From NCBI GenBank assembly GCA_030686995.1, contig CM060703.1, positions 1,272,501 through 1,336,500 on the forward strand: a stretch of 64,000 nucleotides of DNA, written 5' to 3'. A program made the translations under genes and the position numbers. The notes beneath the pieces were generated by a model. It had not been told where the DNA came from, ran no database searches, and saw only the letters and a program-made list of their open reading frames with translations. The stretch is from Artemisia argyi. Its lineage: Eukaryota > Streptophyta > Magnoliopsida > Asterales > Asteraceae. The stretch's first letter is position 1, and each line of letters begins with the position of its first letter. Below are positions 1 to 10,516 of this stretch, one piece after another.

Positions 1-603
1 TCGTGAAAAGCGGTGAAATGAAAAATATGATTTTTAAGTCAAGTTATGATAAGAAATGACGAAATATGAAGAATTTACAAGCTAAATATATACGAACGTT
101 AAAAACGTGAAAACGGAAACGCACACGTAAAAATTAAAACGTAACGTACGACGAAAAATTATCCTACGAACTTGGAAATAATTTCTAAAAATTTAAAACT
201 AATAAAAAGAAATTTAAGAAAAAGAAAAATATTTTTTTGGACTTTTTATTTATTTTCTAGAATTTATTTCCTATTTTTAGAATTAAAAATGAATTAAAAA
301 TAAAGAAAAATAGAAAAATAAATTGGAAAATTGAAAATTAAATCCTAAAAATTCTAAAATATTATAAAAGATTTTATAAAAATATTTTTGTATTTTTTCA
401 AGACTTTTTCTGATTTTTTATTTGATTTTTGTATTTAAAATTGATTTAAAAATGATTTAAAACCAAAAGAATTTAAGAAAAATAGTAAATGACCTCAGAA
501 AATTATGAAGATTTACCAGAAATTTTAAAATATTAAAATGGACTTGCAGAAAAATTTTGAAAAAGAAATAAGCTGGAAAAGTGCTAATGGGCTTAAAATC
601 AGC

Positions 604-639
604 TTAACACAAGTGCTTATTTATAAGCACTTGTGTTAA
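604..639. repeat. Perfect hairpin in LTR (17-bp arms, 2-nt loop)
   Basis: Arms 604-620 and 623-639 are exact reverse complements around a tt loop. The same hairpin sits at 7899-7934 in the other LTR. Its place downstream of the minus-strand TATA box would allow a role in RNA 3'-end formation or folding, but that is inference only. Confidence 0.8.
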
Positions 640-2379
640 AACTGAGTGAAACTGAAAACACAACCTTAGAACACTCAAACAAGCTAACATATATCAATCT
701 CAGTCCATAAGTAGTACAGTAACAAAAGTACCATGTGATACGCAGTCTATAATAAGCCAACGAATAAGCAGTACCAAAACAGAAATACCATGAGGTAAAA
801 TACAATTAATACAACCACTAAACACTTATGGAATTCAGTAATCAAAACTAAACTAATGCTATAAGCAAAATGGAACCTACAGACCTATTATCAAAACAAA
901 AACTAGTTCTAAAGGTATAACTAGCAGGCTGCAATAAGTTTTTCAAATAAGCTCAATAGAAACCACAAATGGAAGAAAACTATCCAGCTAATACCTAAAT
1001 CTATAAGTGCACCAAGTTTCAGTAGCTTATATGAGCTTCTACAACTGCTAATATATGAGCAGTTGAGTCAGATGGTATGGTGCGAGCAGGGCAATCAGTC
1101 AAATGAGATCAATTAGTACACCCGTTTTCACAGTCAATGGAGCTATTGTGAGCATGTAAAATAGCTTGAGACATGGGCTGTATGCAACAGCAGTTATGCA
1201 AAATAAAAACACAAATCACTTTGTGCGCTGAGATTTAAGCTAAGAAAAATTACTATGCAAACTATAAATGCAGACCTGAAGATGCAGCCCTACTTTACCC
1301 GATTAGAACCAAAATCAAACTTCTCAAATTATCTAAATTTAACTAGAAGAGATTATGCAAAAACTTAAAATGAAAACTGTGTCGAAAAGTGAAAATTGAA
1401 ATATGCATGCATATGAAACTTAACTACTGAAATCAGCTAGGATTATCTTCTAAATTACTGATATTATCAAATCAAAGCTCAATCAAATGGATTAAATAAC
1501 CAAAACAGTTACCAAAACTCAAATGAATGCTATGCCAAACACAACTATATGGAACAGTTATGAATTCAAGTATGAAAATTAAGCTAAACAAATCCACACT
1601 AATTATTAATCCAACTCAGTGAAGCTTAAATGTAAATCAATGATTATGAAATGCAGACAACAAACACCTTAGTTCACAATTCGCAGAATCAAACAGTAAA
1701 CAAAATGAAACATGCAGAATGATGAAATTAACTAGCGAATCACTTAATCACATAAACTAAGCTCACATTTAATCTACACAAGCAATCATAACAACAATAA
1801 ATCCAAATTATATCAAATTACACTATAAACTGATGGACGCAGTAATGATATTTGAGATTAAGGAAAACACTTACCAATTCTAAACCTAACTGAAATAGGT
1901 AGAACAATCAAACCACAGCCTATCTTTTAGACAGGCTAAACCACCACAGTACCTTGAATCGAACCATCATAAACCCAGAAATTATTCATCATAAGCGTTG
2001 AACGTTGACTTTAGTTGACCAGAATTAACGGAACAATATAAGCAGAGGCTAATTCACTAAACTCACAATAAGCTATTTAGACTTTACTAAAGCTTGACAG
2101 ATCAAAGAAAGAAGCTTAAAAAACAGGTTTTATAACAATTGAAAGCTAAAAAGTGGATTTAAACAGGGAACCTTTAGAAGTAAACTGAGATTATATTGAT
2201 TAAAAACCGATTACAAAGTTGAGTTACAATGAAAATAAGCTAAGAATAACACTATTTAAAACAGAAAGCTTAAGCTAAAAGCTACTACTATAAGCTACCC
2301 TAAGCTAATTTAATTCTACTCCTAGTGACTAACCTACTGACTAACTAGCTAACCCCCCAATGTGAGATGTGAAGGGGCT

Positions 2380-2385
2380 TATATA
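2380..2385 (-). promoter_or_regulatory. LTR TATA box (minus strand)
   Basis: The minus strand reads GGCTATATAAGCCCC, a strong TATA context inside the LTR. The copy in the other LTR is at 9675-9680. Function is inferred from motif and position. Confidence 0.55.
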
Positions 2386-3219
2386 GCCTTGAGGAGGAGC
2401 GTCTCTGAACCTTCTCGAAATAGAATCTTCACACGAATATGCTCATTAGATCCCTGGATACAATCGTGAACCAATCAGATGCTTGGAATCCTTGGGGTGA
2501 CGCGTCTTGACCAATAAGCTGCTACCACGTATCATTCTCTGTTGTCAGACTTCTGACAGGGTGTCAGGGGTGTGGGAATTGACTTTATTACCCTTAATAC
2601 AAGGTTAATTGGGGTGGAATAGGTAATTGGAACATGGGGTAAATTAGGGTTCTTAGGAATTGGGGGAAATCTGGGTGAAATTTGGGAGTGAAATAAAATA
2701 CGGTGTGTGATTATTTTTATTTATTTGATTTAACTTTTAACCGAAAGTTGAAGTGGGCTCGGGTCAGGGATTGGGTGGACTTGGGCTTTGGTTTTGGAAG
2801 GCTGGGTAAAGATTTGTGTAAGGAAATTATCATGGATCCAGGTAAGTAGTAAAGTTTAGGATTTATTAGCTAAACTTACAAGGACCAAAAGTGTAGTTTT
2901 TGTAAGTTCGGGGACTCATTCTGCCATATCTTCAAAATAATTCCAAGTACTTTTCTTGTAATTCTTTGATTCTTCGAGGTTGATTTTGAAACTTTGAGCT
3001 CAAATGTGATCCATAAATGAAAATTGATTCCCGGCATCGGCTTTTGAATCCTTTTCCACTCTCGTGCTCGGTTTTTGCTTTGTTTTGTCCTTTTCTCGTA
3101 ATATCCGTACCTGCACATCACAAATATAGAAACATGCGTTTTCTTGGCATTTGTTAGCTCAAAAAGTCGTTTTGGGTCGTTATTTGGCCATAAAATGGTG
3201 AGTGAATAAGCACTCACCA

Positions 3220-3229
3220 AAATCCCCCC
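3220..3229 (-). other. Polypurine tract of the LARD-like element
   Basis: The minus strand reads GGGGGGATTT directly before the LTR start TGGTGAG. This is the usual position for the plus-strand primer of an LTR retroelement. A near copy of its context lies at 4953-4970. Confidence 0.8.
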
Positions 3230-3231
3230 GA

Positions 3232-5338
3232 CTAAGGTATTGCCGTGTCCTCACGCAATGTGATCAATTCACGCTTTTGGGATAAATAATTTCAAAACTC
3301 TTTTTACTAACTTTGAAAAGTAGCAAGGAGGTTCGAAAGAAGAAGTAAAATCATTTATTCCCGAAAAACGCTCCGTTTTTCCAAAAACTTCCTTTTATTC
3401 CTTTATTTCACTTACACTTCTATTTTTGTATTTTTCCATAATTCTCACTTGTGACGGTTTGTTGCACTTTCATTATCTTGCAATAATTATTAGGGTCAAC
3501 GAGTAGAAACACTTCTTTTAAGAAGCGACCATACGGATAAAAATCGTCATCCTTGATTTTTCACGAGTCCCCAAACTAAGCGTACAAACGAGATCACAGC
3601 TTATCTACAAATTAGATGCTAACACTACTCATAACAGTTACTTGTGGAAACTCCTTACTCCCATTTCCTAGGTTTTGTATCTCAATTTTTTTACTTTGTT
3701 GAGAAATGAATTACTTCATATTTTCTCGTTTCGATAATTTTTAAGTCCGATAGTGATACCTAAGTTAAAACGATAAATAGTTATTCATTTTCTCTTAAGA
3801 ACCACTGCAATAGAAATTCGGTCCACATCAAGGAATTAGGGGTACATACAATATCAGAAATATAAGTTGCGGAGTACGATCACGTGCACCTCATGTGACT
3901 GATTACTAATCACTTATCACATGCACCTCACGCGCCAACAACTTATTGATACATACATAGCTCTTATTAAACAATACTTCAACTTTCACCTTTTTTTTTC
4001 ATTTTTCTCATTTCTCATTTTTCACTTTTTTCATACTTTTCACTTTTTTTTTCTTTCTTTCTTGACTTTTTTCTCATACATCAATGGAAGCTTAACGGGT
4101 AGCTCCAAAACCACATAGATAATCAACTTTTGACTTTTGATTTTTTTTTCTTTTTCGCTTTTATTTTTGATGTTCCTTGATATGTACCCAATTTCTAAAG
4201 CAAAAATTCTCTTAAGAAAACAAAGAACTAAATATTATTCAAACCGAAATACCACTAATTAACCTAGAACATCTATTTATATATTTATGACGTATCTGAT
4301 GGGAGTAAAAAGCCACAAGTACCTCTCATGAGCTCTAAAGAGAACCACTACTCCACGTTTAGCATCTAACTTCTAAATAAACTCTATCATTTCTCGCTCT
4401 TCGCAATTTAAGATTCCAAATAATGAAACCCGCGAATACTTAGCCGATAATCAGCCACGCATATATAAAGTCAGTTACGGAAACTTGCAAATTCTAGAAG
4501 AAGAATTCGCGTTTTCTAGCTCCTTATGTAAAAGACTAGCGAAAGCTTTTAAGCTGCGCATGTATAAAGTCAAGTACGGGAACTTGCAGATTCTTAAGAA
4601 AGAATTCGCATTTTATAGCTCCTTGTGTACAAAACTAGCACAAGCTTATGTGATCATCATTGGTTAAGGGAACAAGCTAGGGCTCAACACGCCCGGTCAA
4701 GTCAAAATTTTTATTCCTACTCTCGCCAGCAAGAAAGTCAACAAGGTGTCAAAACACTTATTCAACCTTTTTACTATATTTTTGCACAACTTTTTCTATT
4801 TTTTCACATCTTTTTGTTCTTTTTCATGACTTTTTCTTCAAAATTTTTGAAATTTTCTCATTTTTTCAAAATTTTTTTATTTTTGGTGGAAAAACGGAGT
4901 TGCAAGAGTGCACGACATGTGAAACATGCAAGGTCAAAATCGAATCGAAGATTCATCCTCCCCCCGACTAGAACGAAACATTGTCCTCAATGTTTTGTGG
5001 GTTAAGGCAATCCTAACAAAATTCTAGGGCCGTTTATTAATTATGCCAAAGAAAACGTTAGTCGATAAGATTTAACGGATATAGGATTTCCAAGTAGCAC
5101 CGATGAATGAGACTCCAAGTGAAGAAATAACGAGCACGAGAGTCATCATAAATCATGGACAATCCTGAACAATCATCACAAACAACCACGAAACACAAGA
5201 GTAAAAGAGGCACCCCCTCCTCACATTAGGTGTTAGAAATAAGAAAATAAGAAGATGAAATTGGATAAGCATGGGTTGCCACCCACGAAGCGCTTGTTTT
5301 TGTTCACCGAGTCACATGAGCTTGACTCGATCCCCGAA
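3232..5338. other. Non-coding internal region of the LARD-like element
   Basis: I see no credible gene in this stretch. It is rich in pyrimidine tracts (about 3980-4080, 4140-4160, 4780-4880). It carries a two-copy tandem repeat at 4460-4657 and a second polypurine-like motif at 4953-4970. Short T-rich ORFs here look like low-complexity artefacts. Confidence 0.7.
4460..4657. repeat. Two-copy tandem repeat, about 99-bp unit
   Basis: A unit starting 'catatataaagtca' at 4460 recurs with substitutions at 4559 ('catgtataaagtca'). Both units keep the gaattcgc and tagctcctt blocks. This is ordinary internal expansion of non-coding retroelement DNA. Confidence 0.75.
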
Positions 5339-6988
5339 TTAATTCGTCCTTGGGGAGAGCAAATAAAACGGACAACCGGCATAAACGGAGATGCCGGGGT
5401 CAAATACGGTATCCTCACTCCCGGTGGAGTGGAAAAGTGACGAAGTGATGGGATAAACAAAGAATGGATGAAATACCCAGATGGTATAAGCAAAATCTAT
5501 TTCTGAAACCTCGTCCACCATTCTAAAAATATTCTCATTCAAACCGGATTCAAAAATTTCATCGGGTGGTTTTGCAGGTGGACGAGAAGAAGAAGAATCT
5601 AAAGAAATATCATTCTCATCATTCTCAATACCCGGTGGTATCGAGTCATCCGCAGCAAGAAATCGATCGACATCCTCTAAAAGAGGGTCACGTGACGGAT
5701 TATCGAAAATAGGAATAGAATCAATCTCAAAGTGAAAGTACTCATAATCCGGAAGAGAGATATCAGCATGAATAGTGGGATTGCCACTACTCGTCTCTTC
5801 AAATCGAAAAATTTCAAGCTCGGGTAAAGAATCACTATCCATATCAGGGATAGGAGGAGAAGTAAGAGGATCATTCAATGCCTCAATACGGGAGATAAGA
5901 AGATTGACATTTAACAATGTCTCACGTAAAGCTTCATCTCGGATTTCCGTGTCATCATCTTCTTCATTATCATCTTCAAAGCTTACAAACTCAAGAGGTT
6001 CTTCATCAACATAATCGATCTCTCCACATGATATAGAATCATCATTATCAGAATCGGAGAATAACTCATCACGATTATCTTCAACCGGTGTTTCAATTTG
6101 ATCATCAAAACGATTATTTTCAACAAGTTCAGAATCATTGTTAGAAATCTCCTCGGACTCACTCGGGATTGGAACGAGGTTCTCAACACTAGACTTATTG
6201 AATTCGTCCGATTCCGTTGCCGGAATAGTGTCAAGATGCCCGTCCCCCATTGTAAGAGAGTCCTCGGGTTCTACGGGAGAAGAGATAGAATCATTATGAG
6301 GATTTATATTAATCGTGATCGTGGAATCATCGTCGTATAAACAACACTCGCAGAATTGGAGTTTTCTTTCTTCGACACGAGGTACTTCCATCGGTCTCTC
6401 ATAAGGCTCGGGAGTAGATGTGTAACGACTATTCAACATCTCTTTAAACTCATCCAGCATGGATTTGATTTCCAAAATTTGATTATTGAAATTGGAAGAT
6501 TTTGGGGGTTGATAGAAATCATTAGAATCGTAATAAGAATTTGATTCAAGATAAGAATTTTCAAACGATCCCCCACAATTTTCAAAACCCGATGGATTTT
6601 GAAATGAATCACCGTTGTAGCACGAATTTGGCTCATAAAAATCATTTTGAGGAAAATTATTGAAGCTCGAGTCGTAATCGTAAGACGTATCTGCACTCGG
6701 CATATAGCACATACAATCGGTGTATCCACATCCATCACAAAAACATCCGCCACACGGCCTTCCTTCTTCGGAGGGGTTTCCGCAATTATAGCAAGAAAAT
6801 GACGGTGGTGGTGGTGTATAAAAATTGGGAATATTAGACGAATTGTTGAACGAATTTTGATTATATGTATGAGAATTACAATTCAAACAAACGCCATCAC
6901 GAATATTATCTCCACATTCACTGCACGTACACCACACACACAACCCTCCGAAGAACGGTTCTCCACAATTGAAACAAATCGGATCCAT
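5339..6988 (-). CDS. Cysteine-rich, acidic 549-aa retrotransposon ORF of unknown function
   Basis: A single uninterrupted ORF starts at an ATG and reads MDPICFNCG. Paired cysteines occur at residues 5/8, 17/20, 22/25 and 34/37, with a second cysteine cluster near residues 65-95, which resembles zinc-binding knuckles although no standard CCHC is present. The middle (about 220-380) is strongly acidic with many D, E and S. The last third has short proline-rich motifs (SRPPAKPPD) and ends with a conserved-looking block containing FDPGIS. From memory, similar ORFs are common in Anthemideae gene sets, where they are predicted inside retroelements; no function is known to me. It starts about 180 bp downstream (element sense) of the tRNA-Asp primer site, so it occupies the gag position. 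It could be a diverged gag-like nucleic-acid-binding protein. No frameshift is visible. Confidence 0.75.
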   Translation of the reverse strand: MDPICFNCGEPFFGGLCVWCTCSECGDNIRDGVCLNCNSHTYNQNSFNNSSNIPNFYTPPPPSFSCYNCGNPSEEGRPCGGCFCDGCGYTDCMCYMPSADTSYDYDSSFNNFPQNDFYEPNSCYNGDSFQNPSGFENCGGSFENSYLESNSYYDSNDFYQPPKSSNFNNQILEIKSMLDEFKEMLNSRYTSTPEPYERPMEVPRVEERKLQFCECCLYDDDSTITININPHNDSISSPVEPEDSLTMGDGHLDTIPATESDEFNKSSVENLVPIPSESEEISNNDSELVENNRFDDQIETPVEDNRDELFSDSDNDDSISCGEIDYVDEEPLEFVSFEDDNEEDDDTEIRDEALRETLLNVNLLISRIEALNDPLTSPPIPDMDSDSLPELEIFRFEETSSGNPTIHADISLPDYEYFHFEIDSIPIFDNPSRDPLLEDVDRFLAADDSIPPGIENDENDISLDSSSSRPPAKPPDEIFESGLNENIFRMVDEVSEIDFAYTIWVFHPFFVYPITSSLFHSTGSEDTVFDPGISVYAGCPFYLLSPRTN

Positions 6989-7165
6989 GAGAATTAAACG
7001 TGAGAGGGATTGAGAAAAAGAATCAAATATAAGAGGATAAGAAGATTATTTATGTTTTTGATTTTTAAAAATTTTATATTTTTATAGAAAATATATATAC
7101 AAGATAGTGGAAAACTTAACGCAACACGATTTTTCAACACGAATATTCAAAACTCACGTCCACCT

Positions 7166-7183
7166 TCCCCGGCAACGGCGCCA
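7166..7183 (-). other. Primer binding site, tRNA-Asp type
   Basis: The minus strand reads TGGCGCCGTTGCCGGGGA, an 18-nt match to the 3' end of plant tRNA-Asp including CCA. It lies 3 nt after the LTR end at 7187. This primer is typical of Athila/Tat-type Ty3/gypsy elements, and it fixes the element's orientation. Confidence 0.92.
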
Positions 7184-7186
7184 TTT

Positions 7187-10100
7187 TGATAAAGTTATAA
7201 TTAAGTTCCGAAGAAATACCGGTGAAAGTATTTCCCGGGTCGTTCTCCCAGCGAAGGAAGAATGGAGTCGTGAATAACCGAATCGCGAAATCGAGTCGTG
7301 AAAAGCGGTGAAATGAAAAATATGATTTTTAAGTCAAGTTATGATAAGAAATGACGAAATATGAAGAATTTACAAGCTAAATATATACGAACGTTAAAAA
7401 CGTGAAAACGGAAACGCACACGTAAAAATTAAAACGTAACGTACGACGAAAAATTATCCTACGAACTTGGAAATAATTTCTAAAAATTTAAAACTAATAA
7501 AAAGAAATTTAAGAAAAAGAAAAATATTTTTTTGGACTTTTTATTTATTTTCTAGAATTTATTTCCTATTTTTAGAATTAAAAATGAATTAAAAATAAAG
7601 AAAAATAGAAAAATAAATTGGAAAATTGAAAATTAAATCCTAAAAATTCTAAAATATTATAAAAGATTTTATAAAAATATTTTTGTATTTTTTCAAGACT
7701 TTTTCTGATTTTTTATTTGATTTTTGTATTTAAAATTGATTTAAAAATGATTTAAAACCAAAAGAATTTAAGAAAAATAGTAAATGACCTCAGAAAATTA
7801 TGAAAATTTACCAGAAATTTTAAAATATTAAAATGGACTTGCAGAAAAATTTTGAAAAAGAAATAAGCTGGAAAAGTGCTAATGGGCTTAAAATCAGCTT
7901 AACACAAGTGCTTATTTATAAGCACTTGTGTTAAAACTGAGTGAAACTGAAAACACAACCTTAGAACACTCAAACAAGCTAACATATATCAATCTCAGTC
8001 CATAAGTAGTACAGTAACAAAAGTACCATGTGATACGCAGTCTATAATAAGCCAACGAATAAGCAGTACCAAAACAGAAATACCATGAGGTAAAATACAA
8101 TTAATACAACCACTAAACACTTATGGAATTCAGTAATCAAAACTAAACTAATGCTATAAGCAAAATGGAACCTACAGACCTATTATCAAAACAAAAACTA
8201 GTTCTAAAGGTATAACTAGCAGGCTGCAATAAGTTTTTCAAATAAGCTCAATAGAAACCACAAATGGAAGAAAACTATCCAGCTAATACCTAAATCTATA
8301 AGTGCACCAAGTTTCAGTAGCTTATATGAGCTTCTACAACTGCTAATATATGAGCAGTTGAGTCAGATGGTATGGTGCGAGCAGGGCAATCAGTCAAATG
8401 AGATCAATTAGTACACCCGTTTTCACAGTCAATGGAGCTATTGTGAGCATGTAAAATAGCTTGAGACATGGGCTGTATGCAACAGCAGTTATGCAAAATA
8501 AAAACACAAATCACTTTGTGCGCTGAGATTTAAGCTAAGAAAAATTACTATGCAAACTATAAATGCAGACCTGAAGATGCAGCCCTACTTTACCCGATTA
8601 GAACCAAAATCAAACTTCTCAAATTATCTAAATTTAACTAGAAGAGATTATGCAAAAACTTAAAATGAAAACTGTGTCGAAAAGTGAAAATTGAAATATG
8701 CATGCATATGAAACTTAACTACTGAAATCAGCTAGGATTATCTTCTAAATTACTGATATTATCAAATCAAAGCTCAATCAAATGGATTAAATAACCAAAA
8801 CAGTTACCAAAACTCAAATGAATGCTATGCCAAACACAACTATATGGAACAGTTATGAATTCAAGTATGAAAATTAAGCTAAACAAATCCACACTAATTA
8901 TTAATCCAACTCAGTGAAGCTTAAATGTAAATCAATGATTATGAAATGCAGACAACAAACACCTTAGTTCACAATTCGCAGAATCAAACAGTAAACAAAA
9001 TGAAACATGCAGAATGATGAAATTAACTAGCGAATCACTTAATCACATAAACTAAGCTCACATTTAATCTACACAAGCAATCATAACAACAATAAATCCA
9101 AATTATATCAAATTACACTATAAACTGATGGACGCAGTAATGATATTTGAGATTAAGGAAAACACTTACCAATTCTAAACCTAACTGAAATAGGTAGAAC
9201 AATCAAACCACAGCCTATCTTTTAGACAGGCTAAACCACCACAGTACCTTGAATCGAACCATCATAAACCCAGAAATTATTCATCATAAGCGTTGAACGT
9301 TGACTTTAGTTGACCAGAATTAACGGAACAATATAAGCAGAGGCTAATTCACTAAACTCACAATAAGCTATTTAGACTTTACTAAAGCTTGACAGATCAA
9401 AGAAAGAAGCTTAAAAAACAGGTTTTATAACAATTGAAAGCTAAAAAGTGGATTTAAACAGGGAACCTTTAGAAGTAAACTGAGATTATATTGATTAAAA
9501 ACCGATTACAAAGTTGAGTTACAATGAAAATAAGCTAAGAATAACACTATTTAAAACAGAAAGCTTAAGCTAAAAGCTACTACTATAAGCTACCCTAAGC
9601 TAATTTAATTCTACTCCTAGTGACTAACCTACTGACTAACTAGCTAACCCCCCAATGTGAGATGTGAAGGGGCTTATATAGCCTTGAGGAGGAGCGTCTC
9701 TGAACCTTCTCGAAATAGAATCTTCACACGAATATGCTCATTAGATCCCTGGATACAATCGTGAACCAATCAGATGCTTGGAATCCTTGGGGTGACGCGT
9801 CTTGACCAATAAGCTGCTACCACGTATCATTCTCTGTTGTCAGACTTCTGACAGGGTGTCAGGGGTGTGGGAATTGACTTTATTACCCTTAATACAAGGT
9901 TAATTGGGGTGGAATAGGTAATTGGAACATGGGGTAAATTAGGGTTCTTAGGAATTGGGGGAAATCTGGGTGAAATTTGGGAGTGAAATAAAATACGGTG
10001 TGTGATTATTTTTATTTATTTGATTTAACTTTTAACCGAAAGTTGAAGTGGGCTCGGGTCAGGGATTGGGTGGACTTGGGCTTTGGTTTTGGAAGGCTGG

Positions 10101-10514
10101 GTAAAGATTTGTGTAAGGAAATTATCATGGATCCAGGTAAGTAGTAAAGTTTAGGATTTATTAGCTAAACTTACAAGGACCAAAAGTGTAGTTTTTGTAA
10201 GTTCGGGGACTCATTCTGCCATATCTTCAAAATAATTCCAAGTACTTTTCTTGTAATTCTTTGATTCTTCGAGGTTGATTTTGAAACTTTGAGCTCAAAT
10301 GTGATCCATAAATGAAAATTGATTCCCGGCATCGGCTTTTGAATCCTTTTCCACTCTCGTGCTCGGTTTTTGCTTTGTTTTGTCCTTTTCTCGTAATATC
10401 CGTACCTGCACATCACAAATATAGAAACATGCGTTTTCTTGGCATTTGTTAGCTCAAAAAGTCGTTTTGGGTCGTTATTTGGCCATAAAATGGTGAGTGA
10501 ATAAGCACTCACCA
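7187..10514 (-). repeat. 5' LTR (element sense), complete, 3328 bp
   Basis: In minus orientation it runs TG...CA from 10514 to 7187. It is bounded by the tRNA-Asp primer site on one side and by resumed copia coding sequence on the other. It contains a TATA box at 9675-9680, a hairpin at 7899-7934 and a 9-bp-arm terminal hairpin at 10491-10514. The first five host bases (gtgat, 10515-10519) are the expected target duplication. Confidence 0.9.
9675..9680 (-). promoter_or_regulatory. LTR TATA box (minus strand)
   Basis: Same context as at 2380-2385. As part of the 5' LTR this copy would drive the element transcript. Inferred from motif and position. Confidence 0.55.
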
Positions 10515-10516
10515 GT

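Larger units (their letters stand above)
1..3219 (-). repeat. 3' LTR (element sense) of the LARD-like element, truncated by window start
   Basis: Matches 7296-10514 almost base for base. The inner boundary is set by the polypurine tract at 3220-3229. The segment carries the same TATA box (2380-2385), a 17-bp-arm hairpin (604-639) and the terminal 9-bp inverted repeat (3196-3219) as its partner. No host gene lies inside; short ORFs here are shared with the other LTR and look incidental. Confidence 0.9.
1..10514 (-). mobile_element. Non-autonomous LTR retrotransposon (LARD-like, tRNA-Asp primed), left end cut by window
   Basis: The sequence from 1 recurs at 7296 with a constant offset of 7295 up to 3219/10514, so two long direct LTRs flank a 3.97 kb internal region. 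On the minus strand the order is LTR (10514-7187), tRNA-Asp primer site, one 549-aa ORF, non-coding T-rich DNA, polypurine tract, LTR (3219 to beyond position 1). No gag, protease, integrase or RT is visible, so mobilisation in trans by a Ty3/gypsy relative of the Athila/Tat type is inferred from the primer type. It is inserted inside a copia polyprotein: coding resumes at 10517. The LTRs differ at one base noticed by eye (510 g / 7805 a), which suggests a recent insertion. The outer target duplication cannot be checked because about 109 bp of the left LTR lie outside the window. Confidence 0.85.

Noticed and set aside
617..805. 62-aa ORF repeated at 7912-8100
   Set aside because: It lies in both LTR copies and has no family resemblance or domain.
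2876..3220. 114-aa ORF at the LTR edge (also 10171-10512)
   Set aside because: Same LTR sequence twice; no recognisable domain, probably incidental.
4485..5005. T-rich ORFs in the LARD-like internal region
   Set aside because: They follow a tandem repeat and pyrimidine tracts, with no protein-like composition.
5677..6753. ORFs in other frames across the 549-aa gene
   Set aside because: Shadows of the real frame.
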